A stretch of DNA of 43,591 nucleotides from JBBRWV01 sp038248985. Lineage in GTDB: Bacteria > Planctomycetota > Phycisphaerae > WQYP01. The position numbers and the translations under genes are program-made. The stretch covers positions 1 through 43,591 of the forward strand of contig JBBRWV010000013.1 in assembly GCA_038248985.1 (NCBI GenBank), read 5' to 3'. The notes under the pieces were generated by a model that ran no database searches, was not told the DNA's origin, and was given only the letters and a program-made list of their open reading frames with translations. The first letter of the stretch is position 1; each line of letters starts with the position of its first letter. Shown piece after piece: positions 8,693-17,844 of this stretch.

Positions 8693-10003
8693 GTGTTAAA
8701 GGCAGTTTTGGTCATTGGGGCAGTTGTGGTGGTCGCTGGAGGAACAGGATTTTGGATGTGGCAACGCAGCAAGACGGCGGAGGCGGCGACGCTGGCGGCG
8801 CAGCAGGCCACCACTGCACCGGGAGAAATGAAGATATTTAGGGTGAAAATCGCGAGCACGGGGCGGGTGGTGTCGAATTTGGATGTGGACATCAAGTGCA
8901 AGGCCAGCGGGGAAATCATCAAATTGCCGTTTGATGTGAGTGACGAGGTCAAGCAGGGGGATCTGTTGCTGGAACTGGACCCGATCGATGAGCAACGGCA
9001 GGTGAAACTGGCGGACGCTTCGCTGGCGCAATCAAACGCCAAGCTGGCGCAAGCAAAACAGAATCTGGAGATTGCTAAGGCGAATTTGAAGACGTCGCGC
9101 ATGAAAGCGGAGGCGAACCAAGCGTCGATGGAGGCGAAGGAGCGTGAGGCAAAGTCGCGCTATGAGCGTGAGGACGAGTTGCTGAAGGGCAAACTGACGA
9201 GTCCGGAGGAATATGACACCAAGAAGACGGCGTGGGTCCAGGCGAAAGCCGATGCGTTGACGGCATTGGCGGCGGTGGAGGCGCTCAAGGCTGAGGAGTT
9301 GGGGATTGAGGTTTCACGACAGGCTGTACTTTTGGCGCAGTCGCAAGTGGATTCTGATCAAGTGGCACTGGACGACAAAAAACAACGATTGGACGACACC
9401 AAGGTCATGGCGCCCATGGCGGGGCGAGTCGCGGCGCGGACGGCGCAGATCGGAACGATTATTTCTTCAGCGGTTACCAATGTGGGTGGGGGGAGCACGG
9501 TGATGACCCTCTCTGATCTCTCGCACATTTTTACGCTGGCGAGTGTGGATGAGAGCGACATCGGGCGTGTGGCACTGGGGCAGGATGTGATCATCACCGC
9601 GGATGCTTTTAAGGGGGAGCAGTTTCAGGGCAAGGTGGTGCGCATTGCCACGAAAGGCGTCAACACAGCCAATGTGGTCAAATTCGAGGTGAAGATCGAA
9701 GTCACCAGCCCCAATCGCAGCCTGTTGAAACCCGAAATGACCACGAATAATGCCGTAGTCATTGCCGAATCGAAAAATGCGCTTACGGTGCCGGTGGCGG
9801 CGGTGTTCTGGAAAGAGAAAAAGGCGATGGTGAGTGTCCGCAAGGTCGAGGGCACGACTGAGGACAGGGAGGTGGAACTGGGGGAGACGGATGGCACGGT
9901 ATATGAAATCAAGAGCGGGCTGAAGGCGAATGAAATGGTGTTGGTGCAAAAGGGTGGGCAAGGGAGCAAATGGCAACGCGGCGGGCGTCCCATGATGATG
10001 TGA
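8693..10003 (+). CDS. Periplasmic efflux adaptor (HlyD/MacA family)
   Basis: This is a membrane fusion protein linking an inner-membrane ABC transporter to an outer-membrane channel. The 436-residue protein has an N-terminal membrane anchor (about residues 3-23), a split biotinyl-lipoyl domain (around 75-105 and 250-265), an Ala/Lys/Glu-rich coiled-coil hairpin at about 105-245, and beta-barrel domains to the end. The start is GTG, chosen because GGAG lies 8 bases upstream and the sequence begins directly with the anchor. The C-terminus is Gly/Arg-rich and ends in three Met. It is followed 57 bp later by a MacB-type ATPase, permease and TolC-like gene on the same strand, so it is the first gene of a complete tripartite pump. 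The substrate (macrolide, lipid, siderophore or peptide) cannot be read from the sequence. Confidence 0.93.
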   Translation: MLKAVLVIGAVVVVAGGTGFWMWQRSKTAEAATLAAQQATTAPGEMKIFRVKIASTGRVVSNLDVDIKCKASGEIIKLPFDVSDEVKQGDLLLELDPIDEQRQVKLADASLAQSNAKLAQAKQNLEIAKANLKTSRMKAEANQASMEAKEREAKSRYEREDELLKGKLTSPEEYDTKKTAWVQAKADALTALAAVEALKAEELGIEVSRQAVLLAQSQVDSDQVALDDKKQRLDDTKVMAPMAGRVAARTAQIGTIISSAVTNVGGGSTVMTLSDLSHIFTLASVDESDIGRVALGQDVIITADAFKGEQFQGKVVRIATKGVNTANVVKFEVKIEVTSPNRSLLKPEMTTNNAVVIAESKNALTVPVAAVFWKEKKAMVSVRKVEGTTEDREVELGETDGTVYEIKSGLKANEMVLVQKGGQGSKWQRGGRPMMM

Positions 10004-10060
10004 TGTGGGGGAATACCGATTGACCGTGAGAATTTCTCCATCCGAAAAGTTGGATACATT

Positions 10061-10759
10061 TTGATGATGATCAATGCAAAGAATTTGGTGAAACGCTACG
10101 TACTGGGGGGGCAGACCGTCCATGCGCTGGATCATGTGGACGTGCAGATTGCCGAGCGGGAAATGGTGGCGATACGTGGACCGTCGGGGTCGGGCAAGAC
10201 CACGCTGATGAATATTTTGGGGTGTTTGGACCGCACGGATGAAGGATCATATGAGTTGGCGGGTGAAGACGTGTCGCGGATGACGTCCGACCAGTTGGCG
10301 GTGATACGGAATCGACGCATCGGGTTTGTTTTTCAGACCTTTAATCTGTTGCCCCGAATGAGCGCCTTGGAGAATGTGGAGTTGCCGCTACTGTATGCGG
10401 CCAATAGCGGAGCGCATAAGCAGGCGAAAGCGGCGTTGGAACTGGTGGGATTGGGCGATCGCACGCATCACGAACCGAATCAGTTATCCGGCGGCCAGCG
10501 GCAGCGCGTGGCGATAGCGCGGGCGATTGTGACGGACCCATCCATCCTCTTGGCGGATGAGCCTACTGGGGCGCTGGATACGAAGACGGGGGAGGAAATA
10601 CTGACGCTTTTTAAAGAACTCAATGCGCAGGGGCGGACGATTATCGTCGTGACGCACGATCCGAAGGTGGCAGCGCACTGCCAGCGGGAGTTTTATTTGC
10701 AGGATGGCCGCATTGCCCAGGATGATGCGGTATTCCAATCAGCCAAGGGGAGTAAATAA
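10061..10759 (+). CDS. ABC transporter ATP-binding protein (MacB/LolD type)
   Basis: This 232-residue nucleotide-binding subunit has all ATPase motifs: Walker A GPSGSGKTT at 40-48, Q-loop in FVFQTFNLLPRMSALENV at about 92, signature LSGGQ at 142-146, Walker B ILLADE at 162-167 and the switch His in VVTHD. The LLPRMSALENVELPL segment is typical of the LolD/MacB/FtsE branch. Three ATG codons sit at the start (10061, and 10064 and 10067 within the same frame), so the first residue is uncertain. Its stop codon overlaps the permease start by one base (TAATG), which suggests translational coupling. Confidence 0.95.
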   Translation: MMMINAKNLVKRYVLGGQTVHALDHVDVQIAEREMVAIRGPSGSGKTTLMNILGCLDRTDEGSYELAGEDVSRMTSDQLAVIRNRRIGFVFQTFNLLPRMSALENVELPLLYAANSGAHKQAKAALELVGLGDRTHHEPNQLSGGQRQRVAIARAIVTDPSILLADEPTGALDTKTGEEILTLFKELNAQGRTIIVVTHDPKVAAHCQREFYLQDGRIAQDDAVFQSAKGSK

Positions 10760-11964
10760 TGCTGATCTGGATCACGCTCAAGTCGGCGTTAAAGAGTCTT
10801 ATCGCCAATAAACTTAGATCGATCCTGGCGATGCTGGGGATCATCATCGGCGTTGGGGCGGTGATTGCGATGCTGGCTATTGGGAATGGGGCGCAGAAAC
10901 AGGTGTTGGGGCAGATTACCGCGATGGGGACGAATTTGCTGGTGGTGCGGCCCGGTCAGCGTGGTACGGGCGGGGTGATTTCGGGCACGCAGCAGAATCT
11001 CACCGTCGAGGATGCGCAGTCACTCCGTGATATCGAGGGGATTGAGGCTGTTTCGCCCGTGGTTGGAGGCAGTGCCCAGGTGAAATATCTTGCGACCAAC
11101 ACGCGATCCAATGTGCAGGGAGTAGCGCCGACCTATTTCAAGATTCGCAGTTTTGAGTTGGATCGCGGGCGGTTCTTTTCGGAAAGCGAAGCGGAAAACA
11201 TGGGGCGTGTGGCGGTCATTGGGCCAGTGACGGAGCAGACGCTCTTTGCAGGCGGGGACGGGGTGGGCGAAACCGTAAAACTCGAAGGGATAAATTTTCT
11301 CGTCATCGGCGTGCTCAAAAGCAAGGGCGATCAGGGATTCTTTAATCCGGACGACCAGGTGCTGATTCCCTACACCACGGCGATGAAAAATGTATTCGGG
11401 CTGACATTCTTGCGTGAAATTGACATTCAGGGAACGGACGACAAGGCGTTGGCGAAAATCGAAACCGCCGTGAGCGAAATCTTGCGAAAACGACATCGCC
11501 AGAAGCCCGACGACCAGGATGATTTTCAGATTCGCAACCAGGCCGAAATCATGGAAGCCGCCTCGACGGCGATTATGACGTTTACGATACTTCTTGGTTC
11601 GGTCGCGGGAATTTCCCTGCTGGTCGGCGGCATCGGGATCATGAACATCATGCTCGTGACGGTTACGGAGCGGACCCGCGAAATCGGCGTGCGCAAAGCG
11701 ATCGGGGCGAAGAATCGCGATATCTTGCGGCAGTTTCTGATTGAATCGATCATCATGACCGGATTGGGCGGCTCCATTGGCGCGCTGGGCGGAGTGGGGG
11801 CGGCCATGCTGGTCAGGACGCTCACCAGTTTTCCGGCGATGGTGACGATGAGCAGCGTCTTTCTCGCCCTGGGTTTCTCGGCGGCCGTGGGCGTTTTCTT
11901 TGGTTTTTATCCGGCTTACCGGGCAGCCCAACTCGATCCCATCGAGGCCCTGCGCTACGAGTAA
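10759..11964 (+). CDS. ABC transporter permease (MacB/FtsX type)
   Basis: This is the inner-membrane subunit of the pump, 401 residues. It has an N-terminal transmembrane helix (about 18-42, with the characteristic SLIANKLRSILAMLGIIIG), a large periplasmic domain of the MacB-PCD type (about 45-260), and three C-terminal transmembrane helices (around 272-300, 325-350 and 360-385) with the conserved ERTREIGVRKAIGA coupling segment and a terminal DPIEALRYE. Unlike E. coli MacB, the ATPase is a separate protein encoded directly upstream with a one-base overlap. Together with the adaptor and the outer-membrane factor it forms a mechanotransmission-type tripartite pump. Confidence 0.95.
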   Translation: MLIWITLKSALKSLIANKLRSILAMLGIIIGVGAVIAMLAIGNGAQKQVLGQITAMGTNLLVVRPGQRGTGGVISGTQQNLTVEDAQSLRDIEGIEAVSPVVGGSAQVKYLATNTRSNVQGVAPTYFKIRSFELDRGRFFSESEAENMGRVAVIGPVTEQTLFAGGDGVGETVKLEGINFLVIGVLKSKGDQGFFNPDDQVLIPYTTAMKNVFGLTFLREIDIQGTDDKALAKIETAVSEILRKRHRQKPDDQDDFQIRNQAEIMEAASTAIMTFTILLGSVAGISLLVGGIGIMNIMLVTVTERTREIGVRKAIGAKNRDILRQFLIESIIMTGLGGSIGALGGVGAAMLVRTLTSFPAMVTMSSVFLALGFSAAVGVFFGFYPAYRAAQLDPIEALRYE

Positions 11965-12018
11965 TGTATTTGGACCTTTTCGATTTCAACTGATGGACAC
12001 GCTGGTTTGGAGCGATCA

Positions 12019-13635
12019 ATGGTGACAGCAATGCAACGCTTACGGATGGGAATTTTGCTGGCGGCCCTGGGCGCGGTGGGATGTGCCCAGTTGGACTTGG
12101 GACCCCTGCCATCCACGTACGTAGGCCCGGTTGGCGGCGGGGACAATACGGCATCGAGCCTTCCCAGAAAGGTCGGGGCGAGTGCCACGAATCGGCCAAT
12201 GCCCTTCATGACCCCCACTACCCAGGGAGGCAAAACGCTCGCCCTTTCCGTTGGTGATGCCGTCATGCTGGCATTGCAAAATAATCCGAGTTTGCGAGTG
12301 CAGCGTTATAACCCGCAGATTTTTCGCACGGTGGAAGAACAGCGGCGGGCGGCATTTGACCCGGTCGTCAGCGGTCAAATCTCCGGCGGCAGAACCGACA
12401 ACACGGGGCAGAAGAATCCCAGCGGGACCACCGGCGGCGTGAGCGACTCCATCTCGGCCACCGTGGGCTACAACCAATTCCTGCCGACGGGCACGACGAT
12501 TAACGCGGGCATCGACACCAATTATTCGGCACAGTCCTTTTATAGCGATTCGCAGGTGGCGACGCGGGGCGGATTGACGGTGACTCAGGCGCTCTTGAAA
12601 GGTGCCAGCGTCGAGGCGAATCTGGCGACGGTGCGCGAGGCGGCGGTTGACATGAAGATTTCACTCTACGAACTGCGCGGTGTGGCGGAATCGCTGGTGG
12701 CGTCCATCGAGATTGGCTATTGGGACTATGTGCTGGCACAGCGGCAGATAGAGATCGTGAAGGAATCGCTGAACGTTGCCCAGCAGCAGTTGGACCAAAC
12801 CAACGAGTTGATTCGGGTGGGGCGGCTGGCGGATACCGAGCGCATCGCGGCCGAGGCGGAGGTGGCATCGCGCAATGAAGATGTCATCAATGCGGAAAGT
12901 GTATTGAAGACCACGCGGCTGCGGCTGTTGCGACTGGTGCATCCGGAGACCAGGGATTTTTGGACCAGTGAAGTGGAGACCGTCACGCAGCCGTTTATTC
13001 CGGAGTTGCCGAAGGCGGATGTGGAATCGCATGTGAACGTGGCGTTGCTAAACCGCTCGGATGTGAATCAAGCGAAGTTGCTGATTGATCGCGGGGATTT
13101 GGAAGTGGTGCGGACCAAGAACGGGCTGCTACCGAAGTTGGATATGTTCGTCGCGCTGGGCAAGACCGGATATGCCGGAAGCTTTGGGGGATCGGTGACG
13201 GACCTGGACGGACCGAGCTACGATGTGATCGCGGGAGTTAAATTTGAGCAGGCATTGGAGAATCGCGATGCCCGGGCGCAGTATCGACGGAGTGTGCTGA
13301 CCAAGGATCAGGCGATGGAGAGCCTGACCAATCAGACGGATATGGTGCAGGAGGATGTGCGCGGCGCCTACATAGAGGTGGTTCGGCTCATCAAGCAGAT
13401 CGACGCAACAGGGGTGACGCGCAAACTGCAGGAGGAAAAGCTGCGTACGGAAAAGGCGAAGTTTGATGTGGGACGGTCGACCAATTTGCTCGTCGCACAG
13501 GCCCAGCGCGATTTGTTGTCGAGCAAGATTGAGGAGGTGCGGGCGGTGGCCAATTCGATCAAGGCGCTGGTAACGCTGTACCAGTTGGAAGGATCGCTGC
13601 TGGAACGGCGGGGAATTGAGGCACCGGGGAAGTAG
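12019..13635 (+). CDS. Outer-membrane efflux lipoprotein (TolC/OprM family)
   Basis: This outer-membrane factor completes the tripartite pump. I chose the ATG at 12019 (538 residues) because GGAG at 12009-12012 is ideally spaced; an upstream TTG in frame lacks this. The N-terminus has a short basic region, a hydrophobic segment and a lipobox LGAVGC with Cys at residue 22, so it is predicted to be lipid-anchored. The remainder shows the two repeats of the family with long amphipathic helices (for example around 185-300 and 400-520). It starts 54 bp after the permease and ends just before a strong terminator, closing the operon. Confidence 0.92.
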   Translation: MVTAMQRLRMGILLAALGAVGCAQLDLGPLPSTYVGPVGGGDNTASSLPRKVGASATNRPMPFMTPTTQGGKTLALSVGDAVMLALQNNPSLRVQRYNPQIFRTVEEQRRAAFDPVVSGQISGGRTDNTGQKNPSGTTGGVSDSISATVGYNQFLPTGTTINAGIDTNYSAQSFYSDSQVATRGGLTVTQALLKGASVEANLATVREAAVDMKISLYELRGVAESLVASIEIGYWDYVLAQRQIEIVKESLNVAQQQLDQTNELIRVGRLADTERIAAEAEVASRNEDVINAESVLKTTRLRLLRLVHPETRDFWTSEVETVTQPFIPELPKADVESHVNVALLNRSDVNQAKLLIDRGDLEVVRTKNGLLPKLDMFVALGKTGYAGSFGGSVTDLDGPSYDVIAGVKFEQALENRDARAQYRRSVLTKDQAMESLTNQTDMVQEDVRGAYIEVVRLIKQIDATGVTRKLQEEKLRTEKAKFDVGRSTNLLVAQAQRDLLSSKIEEVRAVANSIKALVTLYQLEGSLLERRGIEAPGK

Positions 13636-13668
13636 CGCGGCGCGGAAGCTCGAGCGTCAGCGCAGAAA

Positions 13669-13696
13669 AAAGCCACGGATCAAGATCCGTGGCTTT
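13669..13696. terminator. Bidirectional intrinsic terminator
   Basis: A perfect 13-bp inverted repeat (AAAGCCACGGATC and its complement) with a 2-base loop. It is flanked by A-rich sequence on the left and T-containing sequence on the right, so it can stop transcription from both the efflux operon (plus) and the small basic protein gene (minus). Confidence 0.88.
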
Positions 13697-13752
13697 CGAG
13701 GTTTTAAGGCGGCAGCGCGCATCTGTGGCGCGGCATCACAGTGATGACTTAA

Positions 13753-13833
13753 TCACTGGATATGGTGACGAGACTTCCACTTGGAGTGGCGCTTCTTGGA
13801 ACCGATCTTACGACGACGACGCGGCTTGGGCAT
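13753..13833 (-). CDS. Very small basic protein, ribosomal-protein-like
   Basis: A 26-codon reading frame starts MPKPRRRRKIGSKKRHS and ends with HHIQ. It contains 13 Lys/Arg and three His residues and no acidic residue. An AGAGG ribosome-binding sequence lies nine bases upstream of the ATG and the strong terminator at 13669-13696 lies downstream, so the whole unit looks like a short monocistronic gene. Such size and charge are typical of tiny ribosome-associated proteins (for example the bTHX or bS22 types), but the sequence does not match either well enough to name it. The identification as ribosomal is inference. Confidence 0.7.
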   Translation of the reverse strand: MPKPRRRRKIGSKKRHSKWKSRHHIQ

Positions 13834-13937
13834 TTGAGTGATCCTCTGATTGTTTCACGAACAATTTGTGAGCCGCGTAATGTACCGTTTTTCGGGTTAT
13901 GAGTCAAACGCTGGACCGATGTTATACCGAAATGCGG

Positions 13938-15071
13938 TCAGATGACGGTCAGAGGGAAGGTGCCTTTATAGTCGGGGGCCCCTTTCAAATGCGCCAGGAT
14001 TTCGATGGACCAAGTATAGCGGGGGAAGCCGGGACCGCCGACGGTTGGCCGACTGCCAGCGGAAATTTCGAAGCGTCCCTCTCCGCTGAGCATTTGGTTC
14101 GCCACCAAGGCGGTTTCGGGCAGGAGAACGATGCTGGTGCGGGAGTACTCACGGGTGGCGATGGTTTTCTTGTTGCCGCTCTGGGTCTGGTAGGTTTCCT
14201 GGCAAACAAGGGCGGCCACGAATTTCGTAAGCGTTCCGTGCGCCAGGATATCCATTTCGACCTGAATCTGAAGTGATTGGTCGCGACTGGCCGGTGCCGG
14301 GTTGACGGTCAACCGGGCGTCGGAAAGGCCGCGATGCACCCACCAGGCGCGGAGGAGCGAGATGACGAGAAAGAGGTTGAGGATCGCCAACACGGAAAGG
14401 GCGATGGCGGGGAAAATTCGAACTCTTTCGGTCACGAGCAGGTAGTGAATGGCGATAGGAGAAAAAAGCGCTAGTGACAGAATGAGGGTGATAACGGAAT
14501 TCATGAATCTTTTGCGGAGAGCGATGTCGGGGAGAAGCAGTTTCCACCCGGAGGCATCCAGGGCGATTGCGGCCATGGAATCGCGGGCTCCGGCGATCAC
14601 GCGGAGGAGCGTAAGCAGTCCGACGCCGATAAGTGCGGCAGGAATAAGCACGAGGGTGTAGGGAGTGAAAGAATGCTCCTTAACGAGGAAAGACTCTTTC
14701 GGATTTTGGGGATTGACAAAGGCGACGGCGTTGGCGTTGCGAAAATCGGCATTGATGCCGACGCGATGGTTCATCAGCGGACTGTAGCGGGCCACAATTT
14801 CCTGGGCCCAGCCGCGCGAACCTGTTTCTTCAAAGGGCAGGACTGAGGTGGATTCACGGGTGTTGTTGTTGAAGCGATAGCGGTACTGGATCACCGGACT
14901 GTGAACGGTGGACTTGCCGCTGCGCCGAGAGTTGACGTTGGCGGAGAGGATGAAGGCCGGAACCTTCTCCGCGGTGGCGATGAGCTGGTGCTGCCGCAGC
15001 ATAATCGGGACGGAAATGCTGCACCAGATAAGCCCGGCAAGGAGCAAAACGGAGCCGATGACGTAGCGCAT
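13938..15071 (-). CDS. DUF3592-like membrane protein
   Basis: The 377-residue protein starts with a transmembrane helix (about 5-24), followed by an extracytoplasmic segment with the pattern of DUF3592 (PVIQYRYRFNN, then NPQNPKESFLV), a second helix near 137-160, a cytoplasmic stretch, and two further helices near 190-240. The C-terminal 130 residues form a soluble beta-rich domain. No catalytic motif is visible and the family has no established function. The gene lies 17 bp downstream of the glycosyltransferase gene on the same strand and is probably co-transcribed with it. Confidence 0.75.
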   Translation of the reverse strand: MRYVIGSVLLLAGLIWCSISVPIMLRQHQLIATAEKVPAFILSANVNSRRSGKSTVHSPVIQYRYRFNNNTRESTSVLPFEETGSRGWAQEIVARYSPLMNHRVGINADFRNANAVAFVNPQNPKESFLVKEHSFTPYTLVLIPAALIGVGLLTLLRVIAGARDSMAAIALDASGWKLLLPDIALRKRFMNSVITLILSLALFSPIAIHYLLVTERVRIFPAIALSVLAILNLFLVISLLRAWWVHRGLSDARLTVNPAPASRDQSLQIQVEMDILAHGTLTKFVAALVCQETYQTQSGNKKTIATREYSRTSIVLLPETALVANQMLSGEGRFEISAGSRPTVGGPGFPRYTWSIEILAHLKGAPDYKGTFPLTVI

Positions 15072-15088
15072 GGATGGTCCTCAGCAGA

Positions 15089-16087
15089 TCAGGAGTTGGG
15101 CAAGAGGCCGCCGTTGGGGCCGGCGGTGGCGCGGGTATCGGAGAAATTGTGGAGTTGATCGACGATGTAGATGGGGCGTCCCTGAACCTGTTCATAGGTG
15201 CGGGCGAGATATTCGCCGATGAGACCGATGAGGAAAATTTGAACACCCCCGAGGAAGAGAACGGCGAGGGCGAGGAAGGTGTAGCCGGCCTGGCGGTAGG
15301 GAGTACCGTCGGGGTTTTTCCAGAAGAAGAACTGGTAGATGACAACGAGGGTCCAGAGGACGGCTGCGAGGGATATGAGGGTGCCGAGCCAAGTGGCGAT
15401 TTTGAGTGGCGCGGTGGTGAATCCGGTGAGAGAGTCCGTCGCGAGTTTGATGAGTTTGAAATAGTTGTAATTGGTTTTTCCGGCGAAGCGCGGGGCACGG
15501 ACAAACTCGACGCCGGTGGCGCGGAAGCCGGTCCAGCAGATCATGCCGCGGACGAAGCGGTTGCGCTCAGGCAGGGCGTTGAAGGCGTCAACGACTTTGC
15601 GGTCCATGAGGCGGAAATCGCCGGTGTCTTTGGGGAGTTCGATCTTGGCGAGTTTGCGCATGAGGCGATAGAAGATCCAACTGGTGATTTTTTTGAGGGC
15701 GGGTTCTTCATGGCGCTTGGAGCGTTGGCCATAGACGATCTGGAAGCCCTGTTTCCATTGGGCGAGCATTTCGGGGATGACTTCGGGAGGGTCCTGGAGG
15801 TCGGAATCGATGAGGATGATGGCGTCGCCGCGGGCGTAGCGGAGTCCGGCGGTGGAGGCGGCTTCGTGGCCGAAGTTGCGGGAGAAGGCGACGAGGCGCA
15901 CGAGGGGGTCGGTGGCGGCGAGGCGCGTGGCAACTTCGAGGGTATTGTCCCGCGAGCCGTCGTTGACGAGGATAATTTCGTAAGGGGTGTCGAGCGGGGC
16001 GAGGGCGGCGTGGACGTGGCGGACGAATTCTTCGATGCCGGCGGCTTCGTTGTACATGGGGGAGACGATGGAAAGAGTGGGGTGCAT
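15089..16087 (-). CDS. Membrane glycosyltransferase family 2 (DPM1/GtrB-like)
   Basis: This enzyme is expected to transfer a sugar from a nucleotide donor to a polyprenyl phosphate at the inner membrane. I start it at the ATG at 16087 (332 residues), because the longer frame begins with a TTG and adds an unlikely leader. The catalytic domain (about 1-230) has SIVSPMYNEAAGI at the start, the metal-binding DSDLQDPPE near 95-103 and the ERNRFVRGMICWTGFR segment near 175. Two transmembrane helices follow (about 240-262 and 277-300). This layout is that of bactoprenol/dolichol-phosphate glycosyltransferases such as GtrB. The sugar is unknown. Confidence 0.9.
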   Translation of the reverse strand: MHPTLSIVSPMYNEAAGIEEFVRHVHAALAPLDTPYEIILVNDGSRDNTLEVATRLAATDPLVRLVAFSRNFGHEAASTAGLRYARGDAIILIDSDLQDPPEVIPEMLAQWKQGFQIVYGQRSKRHEEPALKKITSWIFYRLMRKLAKIELPKDTGDFRLMDRKVVDAFNALPERNRFVRGMICWTGFRATGVEFVRAPRFAGKTNYNYFKLIKLATDSLTGFTTAPLKIATWLGTLISLAAVLWTLVVIYQFFFWKNPDGTPYRQAGYTFLALAVLFLGGVQIFLIGLIGEYLARTYEQVQGRPIYIVDQLHNFSDTRATAGPNGGLLPNS

Positions 16088-16159
16088 GGGGGAAGTTTCA
16101 AGGTTTGGGGGCGAAGATGCAAGAGAGGGCGCGGCGAGTGTCAACGGCAAATAGAATTG

Positions 16160-17047
16160 TCAGGGGGCTTTGAAGGCGGGGAGGCGGGGCTTTTTTCCGG
16201 CGGCGAGGGTGCGGAGGACTTTCAGATTGTGCTGATCCCAGGGCTGGCCGTCGGGGGCGGGATCTTTGGCGGTCTCGAGAATTTTGGGGATATTGGTGAA
16301 TTGGGGATGGCGGCAGATGACTTCGAAGGCGCTCAGGCCGACGCGGCCGCGGCCGATGTGGTCGTGGCGGTCGACGCGGGTGCCGAGTTCTTTTTTGGAA
16401 TCGTTGAGGTGGAAGACTTTGAGGTGTTGGAGGCCGATGACGCGGTCGAATTCCTCGAGGACGCGGTGGGTACCGGGGACGGTGGTGATGTCGTAACCGG
16501 CGGCGAGGATGTGGCAGGTATCGACGCAGATGCCGACGCGTTGGGGGGTGCGCAGGCCGGCGCGCATTTCGGCGAGCTGCTCGAAACGCCAACCGAGGGA
16601 GGTACCTTGGCCAGCGGTGGTTTCGAGGCAGATGGTGGTGGTGCTGTCGGGGAGGTCGGCGAGGATTTTATTGAGGGCGTCGATGACGCGGCGGATGCCG
16701 ACGGTGTCGCCGGCGCCGACGTGGGCGCCGGGGTGGGTGACGAGATAGGCGATGCCGAGCTGATCGCAGCGGCGGATTTCCTCGGTGAAGGCGGCGATGC
16801 TTTTCTGGTAGAGAAACTCATCGGTGGCGGCGAGGTTGATGAGGTAGGAATCGTGGGCGACGATTTGGGTGAAGTGAAGGCGTGCGGCGTGCGAGCGGAA
16901 GGTGTCAATGGAGGAAGGGTCAAGAGGTTTGGCTTGCCATTGTTGTTGGTTTTTCGTGAAGACTTGAACGGTGTCGCAGTGAAGGCGCTCGGCGTCGAGG
17001 AGGGCGTTGTGCATGGAGCCGGAGATGGAGAGGTGGGAGCCAAACAT
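16160..17047 (-). CDS. nfo: Endonuclease IV (AP endonuclease)
   Basis: This enzyme cleaves DNA 5' of abasic sites in base-excision repair. The ATG at 17047 (295 residues) fits the family start MFGSHLSISG and has GAGAG five bases upstream; the longer frame uses a GTG. The zinc ligands of the family are all visible in order: His in VAHDSYL, His in VTHPGAH, Glu in ICLETTAGQG, Asp and His in CVDTCH, His in FHLNDSK, Asp and His in DRHDHIGRG, and Glu in ILETAKD. Only a short C-terminal extension differs from the usual length of about 280. A DNA glycosylase gene of the same repair pathway is encoded at 28.4 kb. Confidence 0.96.
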   Translation of the reverse strand: MFGSHLSISGSMHNALLDAERLHCDTVQVFTKNQQQWQAKPLDPSSIDTFRSHAARLHFTQIVAHDSYLINLAATDEFLYQKSIAAFTEEIRRCDQLGIAYLVTHPGAHVGAGDTVGIRRVIDALNKILADLPDSTTTICLETTAGQGTSLGWRFEQLAEMRAGLRTPQRVGICVDTCHILAAGYDITTVPGTHRVLEEFDRVIGLQHLKVFHLNDSKKELGTRVDRHDHIGRGRVGLSAFEVICRHPQFTNIPKILETAKDPAPDGQPWDQHNLKVLRTLAAGKKPRLPAFKAP

Positions 17048-17202
17048 ATTTCTCTCGCCAAGGGATTGGGGGATTTTAGTCACGGACGCAGGGGGACACC
17101 GGGCAGGACAGAGCGGGGAGGATTTTAGCGGGAGGAGGGAATTGGGGCGAATATTTCAGGAAGGGAATGTGCGGCCCTTGCCTGGATTTACTTCTGGGCC
17201 GG

Positions 17203-17844
17203 TTAGCGCCGAGGCGCACGCATTTCGCGCATCCGTTGATGCATGGCTTTGCGGTCGCTGAGGTCCCGGACGATCCGCGATACTTCGGCGATGAGCTGAG
17301 GGGAGTAGCAGATGCTGTTATGGTCGCCATTGACGATCATCGGTCGGCCGCCGTTGCGGATGACGGCGCGGCGTTCGGCACCAAGATCGGAACGCTGATA
17401 CCAGAGGCAACTGTAAACGGTGCGGGGGAGCGTGATGTCATCCCATGCGGGGTCGATCATGACGACGAGATCGACTTGAGGGACATCGGCGGCGGCCTGA
17501 GCGATGGTCTGGCATCCGAAGGAATGGCCGATAAGGACGAGCCCTTCGCTGGGCCGGTCTTTGATGATCCGCCGGAGGTTGGAGCGGAAGCCATCCCATC
17601 CGCCGGTCTCGATGACTTCGGCGTCGGGGGACATGGCCGAGATGGTCGCACCGAGGGTGCCGAGTTGGGAAAGTCCCGCCCCTCCGACGAGCAAGACGCG
17701 TGTGGGTTTGGGCTCGCCGCAACCGGATAGAACAAGTGAGGTGATGAGCAGGAAGAGGGCAGACAGGGCGTGGCGGCGAAGAGTGGGATGGGTGAGGGTA
17801 GGGGTGTTGGTGAACAGGGAGATGGAAGGATGCGGTCCGAACAT
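17203..17844 (-). CDS. Alpha/beta-hydrolase-fold lipoprotein
   Basis: The 213-residue protein has a hydrophobic segment followed by a lipobox LVLSGC (Cys at residue 42), then a short alpha/beta-hydrolase-like core. A nucleophile elbow GHSFG is present (Ser near residue 108), with candidate Asp in DPAWDD and His in NGDHNS. The fold and triad suggest a small esterase or thioesterase anchored to a membrane; the substrate is unknown. The n-region before the hydrophobic segment is long for a lipoprotein, so translation may begin later, but no better start with a ribosome-binding sequence was found. Confidence 0.72.
   Translation of the reverse strand: MFGPHPSISLFTNTPTLTHPTLRRHALSALFLLITSLVLSGCGEPKPTRVLLVGGAGLSQLGTLGATISAMSPDAEVIETGGWDGFRSNLRRIIKDRPSEGLVLIGHSFGCQTIAQAAADVPQVDLVVMIDPAWDDITLPRTVYSCLWYQRSDLGAERRAVIRNGGRPMIVNGDHNSICYSPQLIAEVSRIVRDLSDRKAMHQRMREMRAPRR

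Noticed and set aside
15074..17128. 684-codon plus-strand frame across the glycosyltransferase and endonuclease IV genes
   Set aside because: It spans two well-supported minus-strand genes and gives Gly/Glu/Asp-rich sequence without motifs.
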